Positions 5,212 through 12,737 of a DNA stretch of 12,869 bases are shown here, piece by piece. The DNA is from Sulfurovum sp. (GTDB lineage: Bacteria; Campylobacterota; Campylobacteria; Campylobacterales; Sulfurovaceae): NCBI GenBank assembly GCA_023955225.1, contig JAGSGJ010000047.1, forward strand, positions 1-12,869, given 5' to 3'. The stretch's first letter is position 1. Every line of letters starts with the position of its first letter. The position numbers were made by a program, and so were the translations under genes. The notes under the pieces are model-generated. The model was not told where the DNA came from. It searched no databases and worked only from the letters and a program-made list of their open reading frames with translations.

Positions 5212-5772
5212 ATGGCAAGTGTATTATTACCGATAGCAAAAGGTTTTGAAGAACTTGAAGCAGTTGGACTTATAGATGTGATGCGTCGTGGAGGCATAGA
5301 AGTACGTGTAGCATATTTGGAAGATGAACTCCAAGGCAATTTAGTCTTGGGAGCAAACGGAATCACAATACAAGCAGATACTTCTATCAAAAATATCATA
5401 AGTGATGACTTTGATATGATGGTACTGCCTGGTGGTTGGGATGGTACGTATGCGTTGGCTGAAAATACAAGAATTATAGAACTCCTTCAAGAATTTAAAG
5501 CCACTAAAGTAGTAGGTGCGATGTGTGCTGCACCTTTTGTACTTAAAAAAGCAGGTGTTTTAGGCAATGATTATACTTGCTACCCTGGAGCCAAAGATGA
5601 GATTGGCCATCCAGGATATAGAGATGACATGAAAGTTGTTACCGATGGTAATGTCATGACTTCACAAGGTCCAGGAACAGCTGTTTGTTTCGGGCTTTCC
5701 ATCGTAGAACGTCTTGTAGGGAAAGAGAGTATGCAGGCCGTGAAGGATGGAATGCTTTTGGAGTATTGCTAG
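5212..5772 (+). CDS. DJ-1/PfpI family protein (YajL-like)
   Basis: A 186-aa cytoplasmic protein of normal DJ-1 length. It shows the family signatures in order: GFEELEA (11-17, whose E16 matches the conserved glutamate that hydrogen-bonds the active cysteine), VMRRGGIEV (23-31), LPGGWDG (72-78), the nucleophile elbow GAMCAAP with Cys105 (102-108), and TSQGPGTA (150-157). Further cysteines are C123, C159 and C186. Family members act in oxidative-stress defence and as chaperones or carbonyl-adduct hydrolases; the exact substrate is disputed and not visible here. AAGGAG at 5201-5206 fits the start well. It follows the DUF302-like remnant by 11 bp, so it was probably the second gene of that unit and may now depend on read-through from the cytochrome promoter. 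Confidence 0.9.
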   Translation: MASVLLPIAKGFEELEAVGLIDVMRRGGIEVRVAYLEDELQGNLVLGANGITIQADTSIKNIISDDFDMMVLPGGWDGTYALAENTRIIELLQEFKATKVVGAMCAAPFVLKKAGVLGNDYTCYPGAKDEIGHPGYRDDMKVVTDGNVMTSQGPGTAVCFGLSIVERLVGKESMQAVKDGMLLEYC

Positions 5773-5822
5773 ACTTTATGAAAAAAAATCTTATAAGGTT
5801 ATCAACTAAAAATTGAGTCTCT

Positions 5823-5850
5823 CTCGTTACGACGGTTCCCGTCGTAATGC
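5823..5850 (+). repeat. REP-like palindromic unit, copy A
   Basis: The stem TTACGACGG (5827-5835) / CCGTCGTAA (5839-5847) closes on a 3-nt loop. It is flanked by CTCG on the left and TGC on the right. The form CTCGTT-stem-loop-stem-AATGC resembles a REP-like extragenic family seen in many Gram-negative genomes. It pairs with an inverted copy at 5904-5931. It lies between convergent genes, the usual place for REPs. Confidence 0.75.
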
Positions 5851-5903
5851 GTATTCTATATTCTGGGTGATAGTGAATTTTTTAGCAGTTTAAAATGATA
5901 TAG

Positions 5904-5931
5904 GCATTACCACGGACACCGTGGTAACGAG
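5904..5931 (-). repeat. REP-like palindromic unit, copy B (inverted)
   Basis: The stem TTACCACGG (5907-5915) / CCGTGGTAA (5919-5927) closes on a 3-nt loop. Read on the minus strand it begins CTCGTTAC and ends GTAATGC, exactly like copy A. The stem differs from copy A by a G-to-C change matched by a C-to-G change on the other arm, so pairing is kept. Together the units form an inverted doublet about 53 bp apart. Confidence 0.75.
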
Positions 5932-5952
5932 GAAAGCGCTGTTGCATGTTCT

Positions 5953-5982
5953 ATAGAAGCAGATTTATGATGCTGCTTCTAT
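5953..5982. terminator. Bidirectional-type hairpin between convergent genes
   Basis: ATAGAAGCAG (5953-5962) and CTGCTTCTAT (5973-5982) form a perfect 10-bp stem with a 10-nt loop. It lies 21 bp beyond the stop codon of the minus-strand gene at 6004. There is no strong T run on either side. The ATAGAAG arm resembles the stop-proximal hairpins at 1087-1111 and 2070-2092. Confidence 0.5.
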
Positions 5983-6003
5983 TTGAACTTAATTCATTTT
6001 TAA

Positions 6004-7152
6004 TCAATTATTTGCAGCAATAATACCTATAGCTAACTGTTGGGCAGCCAAAACGGAAACTTGTGCTGTAGCGATATTGATACTTTGTAATTCTTGGGTA
6101 AGAAGGATTTGATCTGCTGCTAAACCGATATTATCAGCCATGAGAAGTATCTGGTCAGCCATTTCCAAAATAGTGTTAGACATCTTTCCAATATCTGAAG
6201 AGAGGGTTAGCATACTGTTCATAGCATCAAGAAGCGTACTTTCTCTAGTAAAGAGTTGCGAAGCTTCAATAGAAATTCCATAGGCATCCATCACTATACC
6301 TATAGATGTCATAATCACTGAAAGCTCAACTAATGAGCTCAATGAATCTGAATTGATATACATTGTATTTTGAGTCATATCTGTGTTGAGTATCTCTTGA
6401 AATTGTTGCACCTGAACTAAATAGTCATTAACGTCTGTTTTAACATCTTCCAATTCTCTAGACATATTCCAAGGATTCAGTGTTACCAATACCATCTTAG
6501 TTACTAAGATATTTCCTTCAGTGATAAGTGTGTCTAAGGAAAGGTCATAACTGGCAGTTTCTATAACATTTACCAGAGCAAGTGCATTTGTCTGTGTCTG
6601 TAAGACAGTGTTCTGAGTAAGTATCATGTTTTCACTTTGAATGACTTGCATCTCCAGAATACGATCTGCCATCAAACCGATATTGTCTGACATGATTAAG
6701 ATATTGTCAGCCATCTCACCAATTCGATCAGCCATTTCACCGATATCACTTGAAAGTTTTAACATCGCAGATATTGCATCTGAAAGTGTTGAGGCATCTG
6801 TATTTGCTTGGATCATCGTAATGTCATTTGACAAAAGAGATGATTGGTTAGAGAGAGATGCTACAGTTACAAAAAGGTTCTCTGTTAACAATACAGTCTC
6901 ATCATCAAGTGTGATCGGTGCAGAAAAACTATCATTTGTAACAATGATTGTATCAACAATATCTTTCGCTTTTTTGTTGAGTGAAATCAATGATGCACAC
7001 ATAGCATCTGGGGTCACTTCCACATTGGAGATACTGCTGTTCAACTCTAGCATAGAGTTATTGATATTGATCAAGTCTGTTTTAAGATCTGCCTGAAGCA
7101 ATGAAGCCAATAATGCTATTGCTGCAAAAAATTTAAGTATATTATTCATCAT
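6004..7152 (-). CDS. Exported Ile/Met heptad-module protein B
   Basis: A 382-aa protein of unrecognised family. Two adjacent ATGs exist; the second (7149) sits 7 nt from AGGA and may be the true start. The signal peptide is about residues 1-21 (ends SLLQA). Two copies of a helical module lie at about 123-190 and 307-372, 184 residues apart. Each begins SSDIG and has successive heptads with Ile at a and Met at d: IGEMADR, IGEMADN, ILIMSDN, IGLMADR in the first; IGKMSNT, ILEMADQ, ILLMADN, IGLAADQ in the second. A Gln-rich stretch (LQSIN or IQSEN) follows each. The only cysteine is C52, matched by C50 of the sister. A central YINSDSL segment (265-271) is also shared. It is the second gene of a two-gene unit, 6 bp after the sister's stop. 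A periplasmic coiled coil is inferred; no enzymatic motif is seen. Confidence 0.85.
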   Translation of the reverse strand: MMNNILKFFAAIALLASLLQADLKTDLININNSMLELNSSISNVEVTPDAMCASLISLNKKAKDIVDTIIVTNDSFSAPITLDDETVLLTENLFVTVASLSNQSSLLSNDITMIQANTDASTLSDAISAMLKLSSDIGEMADRIGEMADNILIMSDNIGLMADRILEMQVIQSENMILTQNTVLQTQTNALALVNVIETASYDLSLDTLITEGNILVTKMVLVTLNPWNMSRELEDVKTDVNDYLVQVQQFQEILNTDMTQNTMYINSDSLSSLVELSVIMTSIGIVMDAYGISIEASQLFTRESTLLDAMNSMLTLSSDIGKMSNTILEMADQILLMADNIGLAADQILLTQELQSINIATAQVSVLAAQQLAIGIIAANN

Positions 7153-7158
7153 TATTTC

Positions 7159-8301
7159 CTATAGTCCAAAGTTTTTGATCACAGTGATCATAATAGACTG
7201 TGATGTTAAAAGTGATGACTTTGTAAGTGCCACATTTGTCATCTGAATATTTTGTGTAGTTACTATGTTGTCTGACATAAGTCCTATGTTGTCTGCCATA
7301 ATGTAAATATTATTGGTCATCTTCATTATACGGTCAGACATCACACCTATATCTTTTGTCAGTTGCAGCATGGTAGCCGTCGCATCAGAAAGAATCACTG
7401 TATCTGTCAAAGGTGCAATCTGTTCGATCGTATTGGCATAGCTTTCTAATGAAATGCTTAGGGTACTGAAGATAACTGAAAGGTCACCTAGCATGGTTAA
7501 TGTATCTGCATTGATGTAGTGACTCATCTTTGCACTATCTGTGACTACTAGATCCAAAAGGTTTGTCATACTGTTTAAAAGTGCAACCGTTAATGACTGG
7601 ACAGCCAAAAGTTCGATCTGCATGTTGTCACTGTTAAGATCCGTTTCATTCATTACATTTGAAAGAACTTCTGCATTATCGATGATCTGTCTTAAAGTCA
7701 AATTATAAGTGAGAGTAGAAAGCGAATCACTCAGCAGTACCATATTTTGCTGGGTAAGTAAAATAGTACTTTGAGTTAACGCAAGGTTTTGACTTTGAAT
7801 CATTTGTGTCGTGATTATTTTGTCGGACATAAGGCCGATATTGTCAGACATGATTAAAATACGGTTAGACATTTCTAAAATACGATCTGCCATTGCACCA
7901 ATATCTTGGGAGAGTTGCAGGACTGCACTGAGTCCAGCACTGTACTCAAACAGTTCTGCAGTGTTTGTGATAGTAGTTAACTCCATGGATAAACGAACTG
8001 ACTCCACACTCATATTTTGTACCAGATACGATAGATCACTCATGGTATCAAGATCAGCATCAGTTACTGTAAAAGAAGACATAGTCTCTGTGATGTTTTG
8101 AACATTTAGCGTAATATCTTCGATTGATTGGTTCAATGTCCTCATTTGGATACATGAACTCTCCTGACTAAAAGTAAAATTTTCTAACTCACTGTTGAGT
8201 GTATTGCTCTGAATTAAAATATTTTGCAGATCTGTATGTATATCTGCGCGTAATGGCATACTGGCTAATAGTACGACAATAAAAAATTTTATGACATTCA
8301 T
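7159..8301 (-). CDS. Exported Ile/Met heptad-module protein A
   Basis: A 380-aa paralogue of the following gene with the same plan. The signal peptide is about residues 1-19 (ends MPLRA). There is a single cysteine, C50. The first heptad module is about 124-183 (IGAMADR, ILEMSNR, ILIMSDN, IGLMSDK, then IITTQ). A central YINADTL segment lies at 262-268. The second module is about 308-366 (IGVMSDR, IMKMTNN, IYIMADN, IGLMSDN, then IVTTQ), again 184 residues later. In all four modules of the pair the best-kept motif is NIGL(M/A)(A/S)D. The repeated halves imply an internal duplication that predates the gene duplication. AAGGA at 8311-8315 supports the start. The gene is divergent from dnaE, with a long palindrome in the gap. 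The family is not recognised; extended periplasmic helices are inferred. Confidence 0.86.
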   Translation of the reverse strand: MNVIKFFIVVLLASMPLRADIHTDLQNILIQSNTLNSELENFTFSQESSCIQMRTLNQSIEDITLNVQNITETMSSFTVTDADLDTMSDLSYLVQNMSVESVRLSMELTTITNTAELFEYSAGLSAVLQLSQDIGAMADRILEMSNRILIMSDNIGLMSDKIITTQMIQSQNLALTQSTILLTQQNMVLLSDSLSTLTYNLTLRQIIDNAEVLSNVMNETDLNSDNMQIELLAVQSLTVALLNSMTNLLDLVVTDSAKMSHYINADTLTMLGDLSVIFSTLSISLESYANTIEQIAPLTDTVILSDATATMLQLTKDIGVMSDRIMKMTNNIYIMADNIGLMSDNIVTTQNIQMTNVALTKSSLLTSQSIMITVIKNFGL

Positions 8302-8345
8302 TATATAAATTCCTTTTTTTGTTATGGGTTTCTTAAACGGGTCGG

Positions 8346-8351
8346 AGTATA
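8346..8351 (-). promoter_or_regulatory. Candidate -10 for the heptad-module operon
   Basis: TATACT on the minus strand (8351-8346) lies about 45 bp before the ATG at 8301. No convincing -35 is seen. The 33-bp palindrome centred at 8393 would sit near -53 of this promoter, a position typical of activators. Confidence 0.35.
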
Positions 8352-8376
8352 CACAAGCATACTTAAGCCAATATAA

Positions 8377-8409
8377 AACTTAAAATAATAATAATTATTA
8401 ATTTAAGTT
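8377..8409. promoter_or_regulatory. 33-bp near-perfect palindrome, probable operator
   Basis: The left arm AACTTAAAATAATAAT (8377-8392) and the right arm ATTATTAATTTAAGTT (8394-8409) are complementary at 15 of 16 positions around A8393; the only mismatch is 8385/8401. It lies midway in the 242-bp divergent gap between the heptad operon and dnaE. Its TTTAAGTT end resembles the TAAGTTATA core of the hendecad promoters. No T run follows it, and no gene ends here, so a binding site is more likely than a terminator. The rest of 8302-8543 shows no gene. Confidence 0.6.
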
Positions 8410-8508
8410 ATAAATTTCTGTTAACAAGAAGTGATTTTAAAGTATTTGTTGACTCATACAATTTGAGAAAATTAGTATATGATTTTCAATCCATTTTTAC
8501 CTAAACTT

Positions 8509-8517
8509 TGTTATATT
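8509..8517 (+). promoter_or_regulatory. Extended -10 promoter for dnaE
   Basis: TG-T-TATATT (8509-8517) lies 26 bp before the dnaE ATG and implies a leader of about 20 nt that carries AAAGG at 8533-8537. Confidence 0.45.
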
Positions 8518-8543
8518 AGGCTCAATATTTCTAAAGGTTATAT

Positions 8544-11500
8544 ATGTCAGAAGAACCAAAATCTAAACCGCAATTTACTCATTTACATCTACACACGGAA
8601 TACTCACTACTTGATGGTGCAAACAAGATCAAAGCACTTGCTAAGAAGATAAAAGAGCAGGGGATGACTTCTGTGGCGATGACTGACCATGGAAACATGT
8701 TTGGAACCATAGACTTCTATAATACTATGCGTAAAGAGGGTATCAAACCTATTATTGGGATGGAAGCGTATGTACATAACCAGGATGAGCTAGGTGACAA
8801 GTCTGTGCGTCAGCGTTTTCACCTCTGTTTGTATGCTAAAAATGATGTAGGCTATAAGAACCTGATGTTTCTCTCCTCTCAGGCATACATTAAAGGTTTT
8901 TACTACTATCCGCGTATTAACTGGGAGTTACTTAAAAATAATTCAGAAGGACTTATCTGTTCCTCTGCCTGTCTACAAGGTGAAATCAACTGGCATTTAA
9001 ACCTCTCGGAGCGAAACTTGAAGTTTGGTGCTAAAGGCTATGATGAAGCAAAAAAAGTGGCACTCAAATACAAAGAAGTATTTGGAGATGATTTTTATCT
9101 TGAACTAATGCGTCACGGCATCGGTGATCAGCATCGTATAGACAAACAGATCATAAAGATATCACAAGAGACGGGCATTAAAATTGTCGCAACCAATGAT
9201 ACGCACTACACTAACCAACCTGATGCCGATGCGCATGAGGCATTCATGTGTATCGCGATGAACAAACTCTATGATGATCCTAACCGTCTTCGCCACTCCG
9301 TACATGAGTTTTATGTCAAGTCTCCAGAACAGATGGCAGCACTTTTTGCTGACATTCCAGAAGCACTGGAAGCAACACAAGAGATAGCCGATAAATGTAA
9401 TCTGGAGATAAAACTGGGAGACCCGACACCCCCTAACTTTAAATTTGCAAGAGAACGTGCGGCAGAGTCTCATATTGCGATGCCTTTTCCTGATATAGAG
9501 TATTCACTTGAAAATGATATTGTTCTTTTTGAAGAAGAGTCTAAGCGTGGGCTTGAAAAACGTTTAAAAATTGTTCCTGAAGAGAAACATCAAGAGTATA
9601 GAGATAGACTCAAAGTTGAAATGGACATCATTAATAACATGAAGTTCCCCGGATATATGCTTATCGTTTGGGATTTTGTGGATGCCGCGAAGCAGATGGG
9701 TATACCAGTGGGACCTGGACGGGGTTCTGCAGCTGGGTCACTTGTTGCGTATTCACTGGGTATTACAGATATAGACCCAATGCCTTATGGATTACTGTTT
9801 GAACGTTTCTTGAATCCTGAACGTATCTCTATGCCAGATATCGATATGGATTTTTGTCAAGCCAGACGTCAAGAGATACTTGACTATGTGGTAGAGAAGT
9901 ATGGTCGAGTGAACGTTGCACAGATCATTACTTTTGGTAAATTGCTTGCCAAAGGTGTGATCCGTGATGTAGCTCGTGTCCTTGATATGCCGTATTCTAA
10001 AGCAGATGCAATGGCGAAACTCATACCCGATGAGCTGGGTATAGACCTTAAAGGCTCTTATGAAAAAGAACCTAAGATCGCTGAACTTCTTGAGCGTGAT
10101 CCTCAGGCAAAACGTACATGGGAGTACGCACTGGCACTTGAAGGACTAAACCGTAATGCAGGAACGCATGCTGCAGGTGTTGTGATCTCCAATGAACCAT
10201 TATGGCTGAAGACACCGCTGTTTAAACCCACAGGTTTGGATACTTTGGCAACACAGTACTCTGGTAAATATGTTGAAGATGTGGATCTCATCAAGTTTGA
10301 CTTTCTTGGACTTAAAACACTAACAGTTATAGAGGAAGCCTTGCAACTAGTAGAGAAGAGATATGGTAAACGTATTAACTTTGTGGAAGAGAACATTGAA
10401 GACAAAGAAGTCTATGACTATATCAGCACAGGTGAAACACTCGGACTCTTCCAGATAGAATCTGCGGGTATGCAGGATCTTGCCAAAAAACTGAAGCCAA
10501 ACGGTTTTGAAGATATCATTGCGATGCTTGCACTTTACCGTCCGGGTCCTATGGAGTCGGGGATGCTAGATGACTTTGTTGAGCGTAAACATGGACGTGC
10601 AGAGATTACGTATGCTTTCCCTGAACTTGAACCTATACTCAAACCAACCTATGGGGTCATTGTGTATCAAGAACAGGTTATGCAGATCGTACAGACCATC
10701 GGTGGATTTAGTCTGGGTGGTGCTGACTTAGTGCGTAGAGCGATGGGTAAGAAAATTAAAGAAGAGATGGACAAACTGCAAGGTGAATTTGCAGATGGTG
10801 CTGTTAAAAAAGGCTTTGATAGACAAAAAGCTTTTGATCTGTTTGACCTCATTGTAAAGTTTGCAGGGTATGGTTTTAACAAATCTCACTCTGCAGCCTA
10901 TGCGATGATAACCTTCTATACCTCGTATCTAAAACACTACTACCCAACAGAGTTTATGGCGGCCATCCTGACACTTGAAAAAAACAACACAGACAAAGTT
11001 GTGCGATATGTAGATGAAGTCAAGCGCATGGGGATGAAACTTCTCCCTCCTGACATTAATAAGTCTGGATTGGTATTTGAAGCACGTAATATTGACGGAG
11101 ATGAGGTTGTCATGTTCGGTATGGGTGCGACCAAAGGTGCAGGGGACATTGCTATTAACTCTATGCTGTCAGCCAGAGGAGAAGAGGAGTTTAAAGATTT
11201 CTCAGACTTTGTGTCACGTATAGACTCAAGTAAAGTGAACAAAAGGGTTATAGAGTCTCTCATAAAAGCAGGGACTTTTGACAGTTTTGGATACTCTAGA
11301 AAAGCCATGCTTACACAGCTAGAAGAGATCATAGATATGGCTAAAAAAGCAGGGGATGCAAAAAAACAAGCAGTAAATTCTCTCTGGGGTGATGATACTG
11401 AGATGACTTCTGTCACGTTGGAACTCAAAGATATGACAGAGTTCGAACCTATGGAAATACTCGAGATGGAAAAAGAGTCTCTAGGCTTCTATGTTTCAGG

Positions 11501-12113
11501 TCACCCCCTGGACAAATACCGTGAAACATTAGATGAGATCAACTATACACTCAGTTCAGAGATAGACGATCTAGCCGATGGATCACAAGCGATGTTCATA
11601 GGTAAAATAGAAAATATTACCGAGAAGATAAGTAAAAAAGGTAACAAATTTGGTATCGCCAGCATCATGGACTTACACGGAAACATTGAACTTATGCTTT
11701 TTGAAAACCGTCTTAAGGAACTTGAAGAAGATTTCGACCTGACAAAACCTATTGCCTTTAAAGTGAAGATCACCAAAGATCGTGATTTTACACGTATGAA
11801 TATATTGAAGATATCAAGTATGAAAGATGCGAAGAAAACGAAGGTTAAAGTAGAAAAAGAGGTCAAACACGTAGAAGAACCTGTTCAGCCGCCACTCATA
11901 CTTGCACTTAATCTCATGCCAGATGCGAAGATAGTTGAAGAGCTCATGTGCCTCGTCGATAAATACCCGGGAAAACGTCCCTTAGAGGTTCATATCAAAT
12001 CTAAGCTTGCAGATGTAGTCATAGAGTCAAAGTTAAAAGTGAGTGAACTCATTATGGAAGAAGCAAAAGAGCTTGGCGTTTATTTGGAAGAGAGTTTAGC
12101 AGTTGAAGGATAG
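8544..12113 (+). CDS. dnaE: DNA polymerase III subunit alpha
   Basis: An 1189-aa replicative polymerase catalytic subunit of the DnaE (not PolC) type; it extends DNA in the Pol III holoenzyme. The N-terminal PHP domain keeps metal-ligand motifs: HLHLHTEYS (13-21), TDHGN (47-51), RFH (91-93) and NDTHY (218-222). The polymerase core has GPGRGSAAGS (390-399), the catalytic aspartates D432 and D434 in PDIDMDF (431-437), and the third, D586, in IKFDFLGL. A helix-hairpin-helix-like region lies near 890-930. NSLWG at 945-949 falls where the internal beta-clamp motif is expected; that is inference. An OB fold follows at about 1014-1085, then a C-terminal region. The length is normal and nothing is truncated. 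The start is set by AAAGG at 8533-8537. The next gene begins 5 bp after the stop and is probably cotranscribed. Confidence 0.98.
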   Translation: MSEEPKSKPQFTHLHLHTEYSLLDGANKIKALAKKIKEQGMTSVAMTDHGNMFGTIDFYNTMRKEGIKPIIGMEAYVHNQDELGDKSVRQRFHLCLYAKNDVGYKNLMFLSSQAYIKGFYYYPRINWELLKNNSEGLICSSACLQGEINWHLNLSERNLKFGAKGYDEAKKVALKYKEVFGDDFYLELMRHGIGDQHRIDKQIIKISQETGIKIVATNDTHYTNQPDADAHEAFMCIAMNKLYDDPNRLRHSVHEFYVKSPEQMAALFADIPEALEATQEIADKCNLEIKLGDPTPPNFKFARERAAESHIAMPFPDIEYSLENDIVLFEEESKRGLEKRLKIVPEEKHQEYRDRLKVEMDIINNMKFPGYMLIVWDFVDAAKQMGIPVGPGRGSAAGSLVAYSLGITDIDPMPYGLLFERFLNPERISMPDIDMDFCQARRQEILDYVVEKYGRVNVAQIITFGKLLAKGVIRDVARVLDMPYSKADAMAKLIPDELGIDLKGSYEKEPKIAELLERDPQAKRTWEYALALEGLNRNAGTHAAGVVISNEPLWLKTPLFKPTGLDTLATQYSGKYVEDVDLIKFDFLGLKTLTVIEEALQLVEKRYGKRINFVEENIEDKEVYDYISTGETLGLFQIESAGMQDLAKKLKPNGFEDIIAMLALYRPGPMESGMLDDFVERKHGRAEITYAFPELEPILKPTYGVIVYQEQVMQIVQTIGGFSLGGADLVRRAMGKKIKEEMDKLQGEFADGAVKKGFDRQKAFDLFDLIVKFAGYGFNKSHSAAYAMITFYTSYLKHYYPTEFMAAILTLEKNNTDKVVRYVDEVKRMGMKLLPPDINKSGLVFEARNIDGDEVVMFGMGATKGAGDIAINSMLSARGEEEFKDFSDFVSRIDSSKVNKRVIESLIKAGTFDSFGYSRKAMLTQLEEIIDMAKKAGDAKKQAVNSLWGDDTEMTSVTLELKDMTEFEPMEILEMEKESLGFYVSGHPLDKYRETLDEINYTLSSEIDDLADGSQAMFIGKIENITEKISKKGNKFGIASIMDLHGNIELMLFENRLKELEEDFDLTKPIAFKVKITKDRDFTRMNILKISSMKDAKKTKVKVEKEVKHVEEPVQPPLILALNLMPDAKIVEELMCLVDKYPGKRPLEVHIKSKLADVVIESKLKVSELIMEEAKELGVYLEESLAVEG

Positions 12114-12118
12114 AAGGC

Positions 12119-12568
12119 ATGTCTGAGAATCATAATGAACGAGCATTGCAGGTCTTGGAAAAAGCAGTATACCGTGCCCAGGATCTATTAGAGGAAACAA
12201 AAAATTTCCAACCATTTTTAATGTTACTAAATGATGCTGGGAAGATTGAACTTTTTGAAAATGAAGTAAAAGATACTACAGAAAGTTATGCTTTACTGGA
12301 AGATACTTTAAAGATACGTATCAAAGAGGGAGATGTAGATGTTATGGTACTTGTGGTCGACACACTCATACCTGAAAAGTTTGTTCAAGATGTTCCAAGT
12401 GGCATACGTTTACATTTGGAAGAAAAAAGCCAAATAGATAAGAAGATTTCTGCGAGATTTCTTTATGTTCCCTATAAGCTATGTAGAGTAGGTGCTGATG
12501 GTGATATTTTTGTGAAGCTTCATGCTCCTATACCGGTAGGTTTTCCTGCAGAATATATAGTCAGTTAA
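12119..12568 (+). CDS. Small soluble protein of unknown function downstream of dnaE
   Basis: A 149-aa protein with no signal peptide or membrane segment, so probably cytoplasmic. The N-terminal third is helical and acidic (ERALQVLEKAVYRAQDLLEET). The remainder alternates strands and helices and includes a hydrophobic strand VDVMVLVVDTLIP (about 74-86), and SARFLYVPYKLCRV near the C-terminal third. The sole cysteine lies in that last segment. I recognise no family and no catalytic motif. The start follows GAAGG (12113-12117), with GAAGGA at 12105-12110 as a better-spaced alternative site inside the end of dnaE. The 5-bp gap to dnaE suggests one transcript. The region after it (12569-12690) holds a T7 run within a weak TTAAT/ATTAA inverted repeat but no clear terminator. 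Confidence 0.8.
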   Translation: MSENHNERALQVLEKAVYRAQDLLEETKNFQPFLMLLNDAGKIELFENEVKDTTESYALLEDTLKIRIKEGDVDVMVLVVDTLIPEKFVQDVPSGIRLHLEEKSQIDKKISARFLYVPYKLCRVGADGDIFVKLHAPIPVGFPAEYIVS

Positions 12569-12694
12569 ATGGCTCCATATCCCATTAATAGTCTTTTTTT
12601 AGTCAATTAAGGACAAAATTTGTGTAGTATGGAAACAAATAAATAACATAACTATTTGAAAATACCCTATTTCATTCCCCTAATACAAAAAAAG

Positions 12695-12703
12695 TGCTAC
12701 AAT
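12695..12703 (+). promoter_or_regulatory. Extended -10 promoter for the isocitrate dehydrogenase gene
   Basis: TG-C-TACAAT (12695-12703) lies 34 bp before the ATG at 12738. It is the third TGnTACAAT element in the window, at the same distance from its gene as the one before 4519. Confidence 0.55.
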
Positions 12704-12737
12704 CTGTCCATTAATAATCTAAATTCAAGGAACAAAA

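Noticed and set aside
5823..5931. The two hairpins as ordinary terminators of the DJ-1-like gene and the heptad operon
   Set aside because: Neither is followed by a T run. The shared flanks in inverted orientation and the matched stem changes fit a REP doublet better, though a secondary termination role is possible.
6641..7096. Open frames on the plus strand inside the heptad-module genes (also 7811-8101)
   Set aside because: They are shadows of the Ile/Met repeat coding on the minus strand, without ribosome sites or protein-like composition.
9162..11866. Several 70-160 codon minus-strand frames inside dnaE
   Set aside because: They lie wholly within an intact, motif-rich dnaE and have no independent support.
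12569..12737. A strong terminator or small RNA gene after the 149-aa gene
   Set aside because: There is only a T7 run inside a 5-bp AT inverted repeat; it is not stable enough to call.
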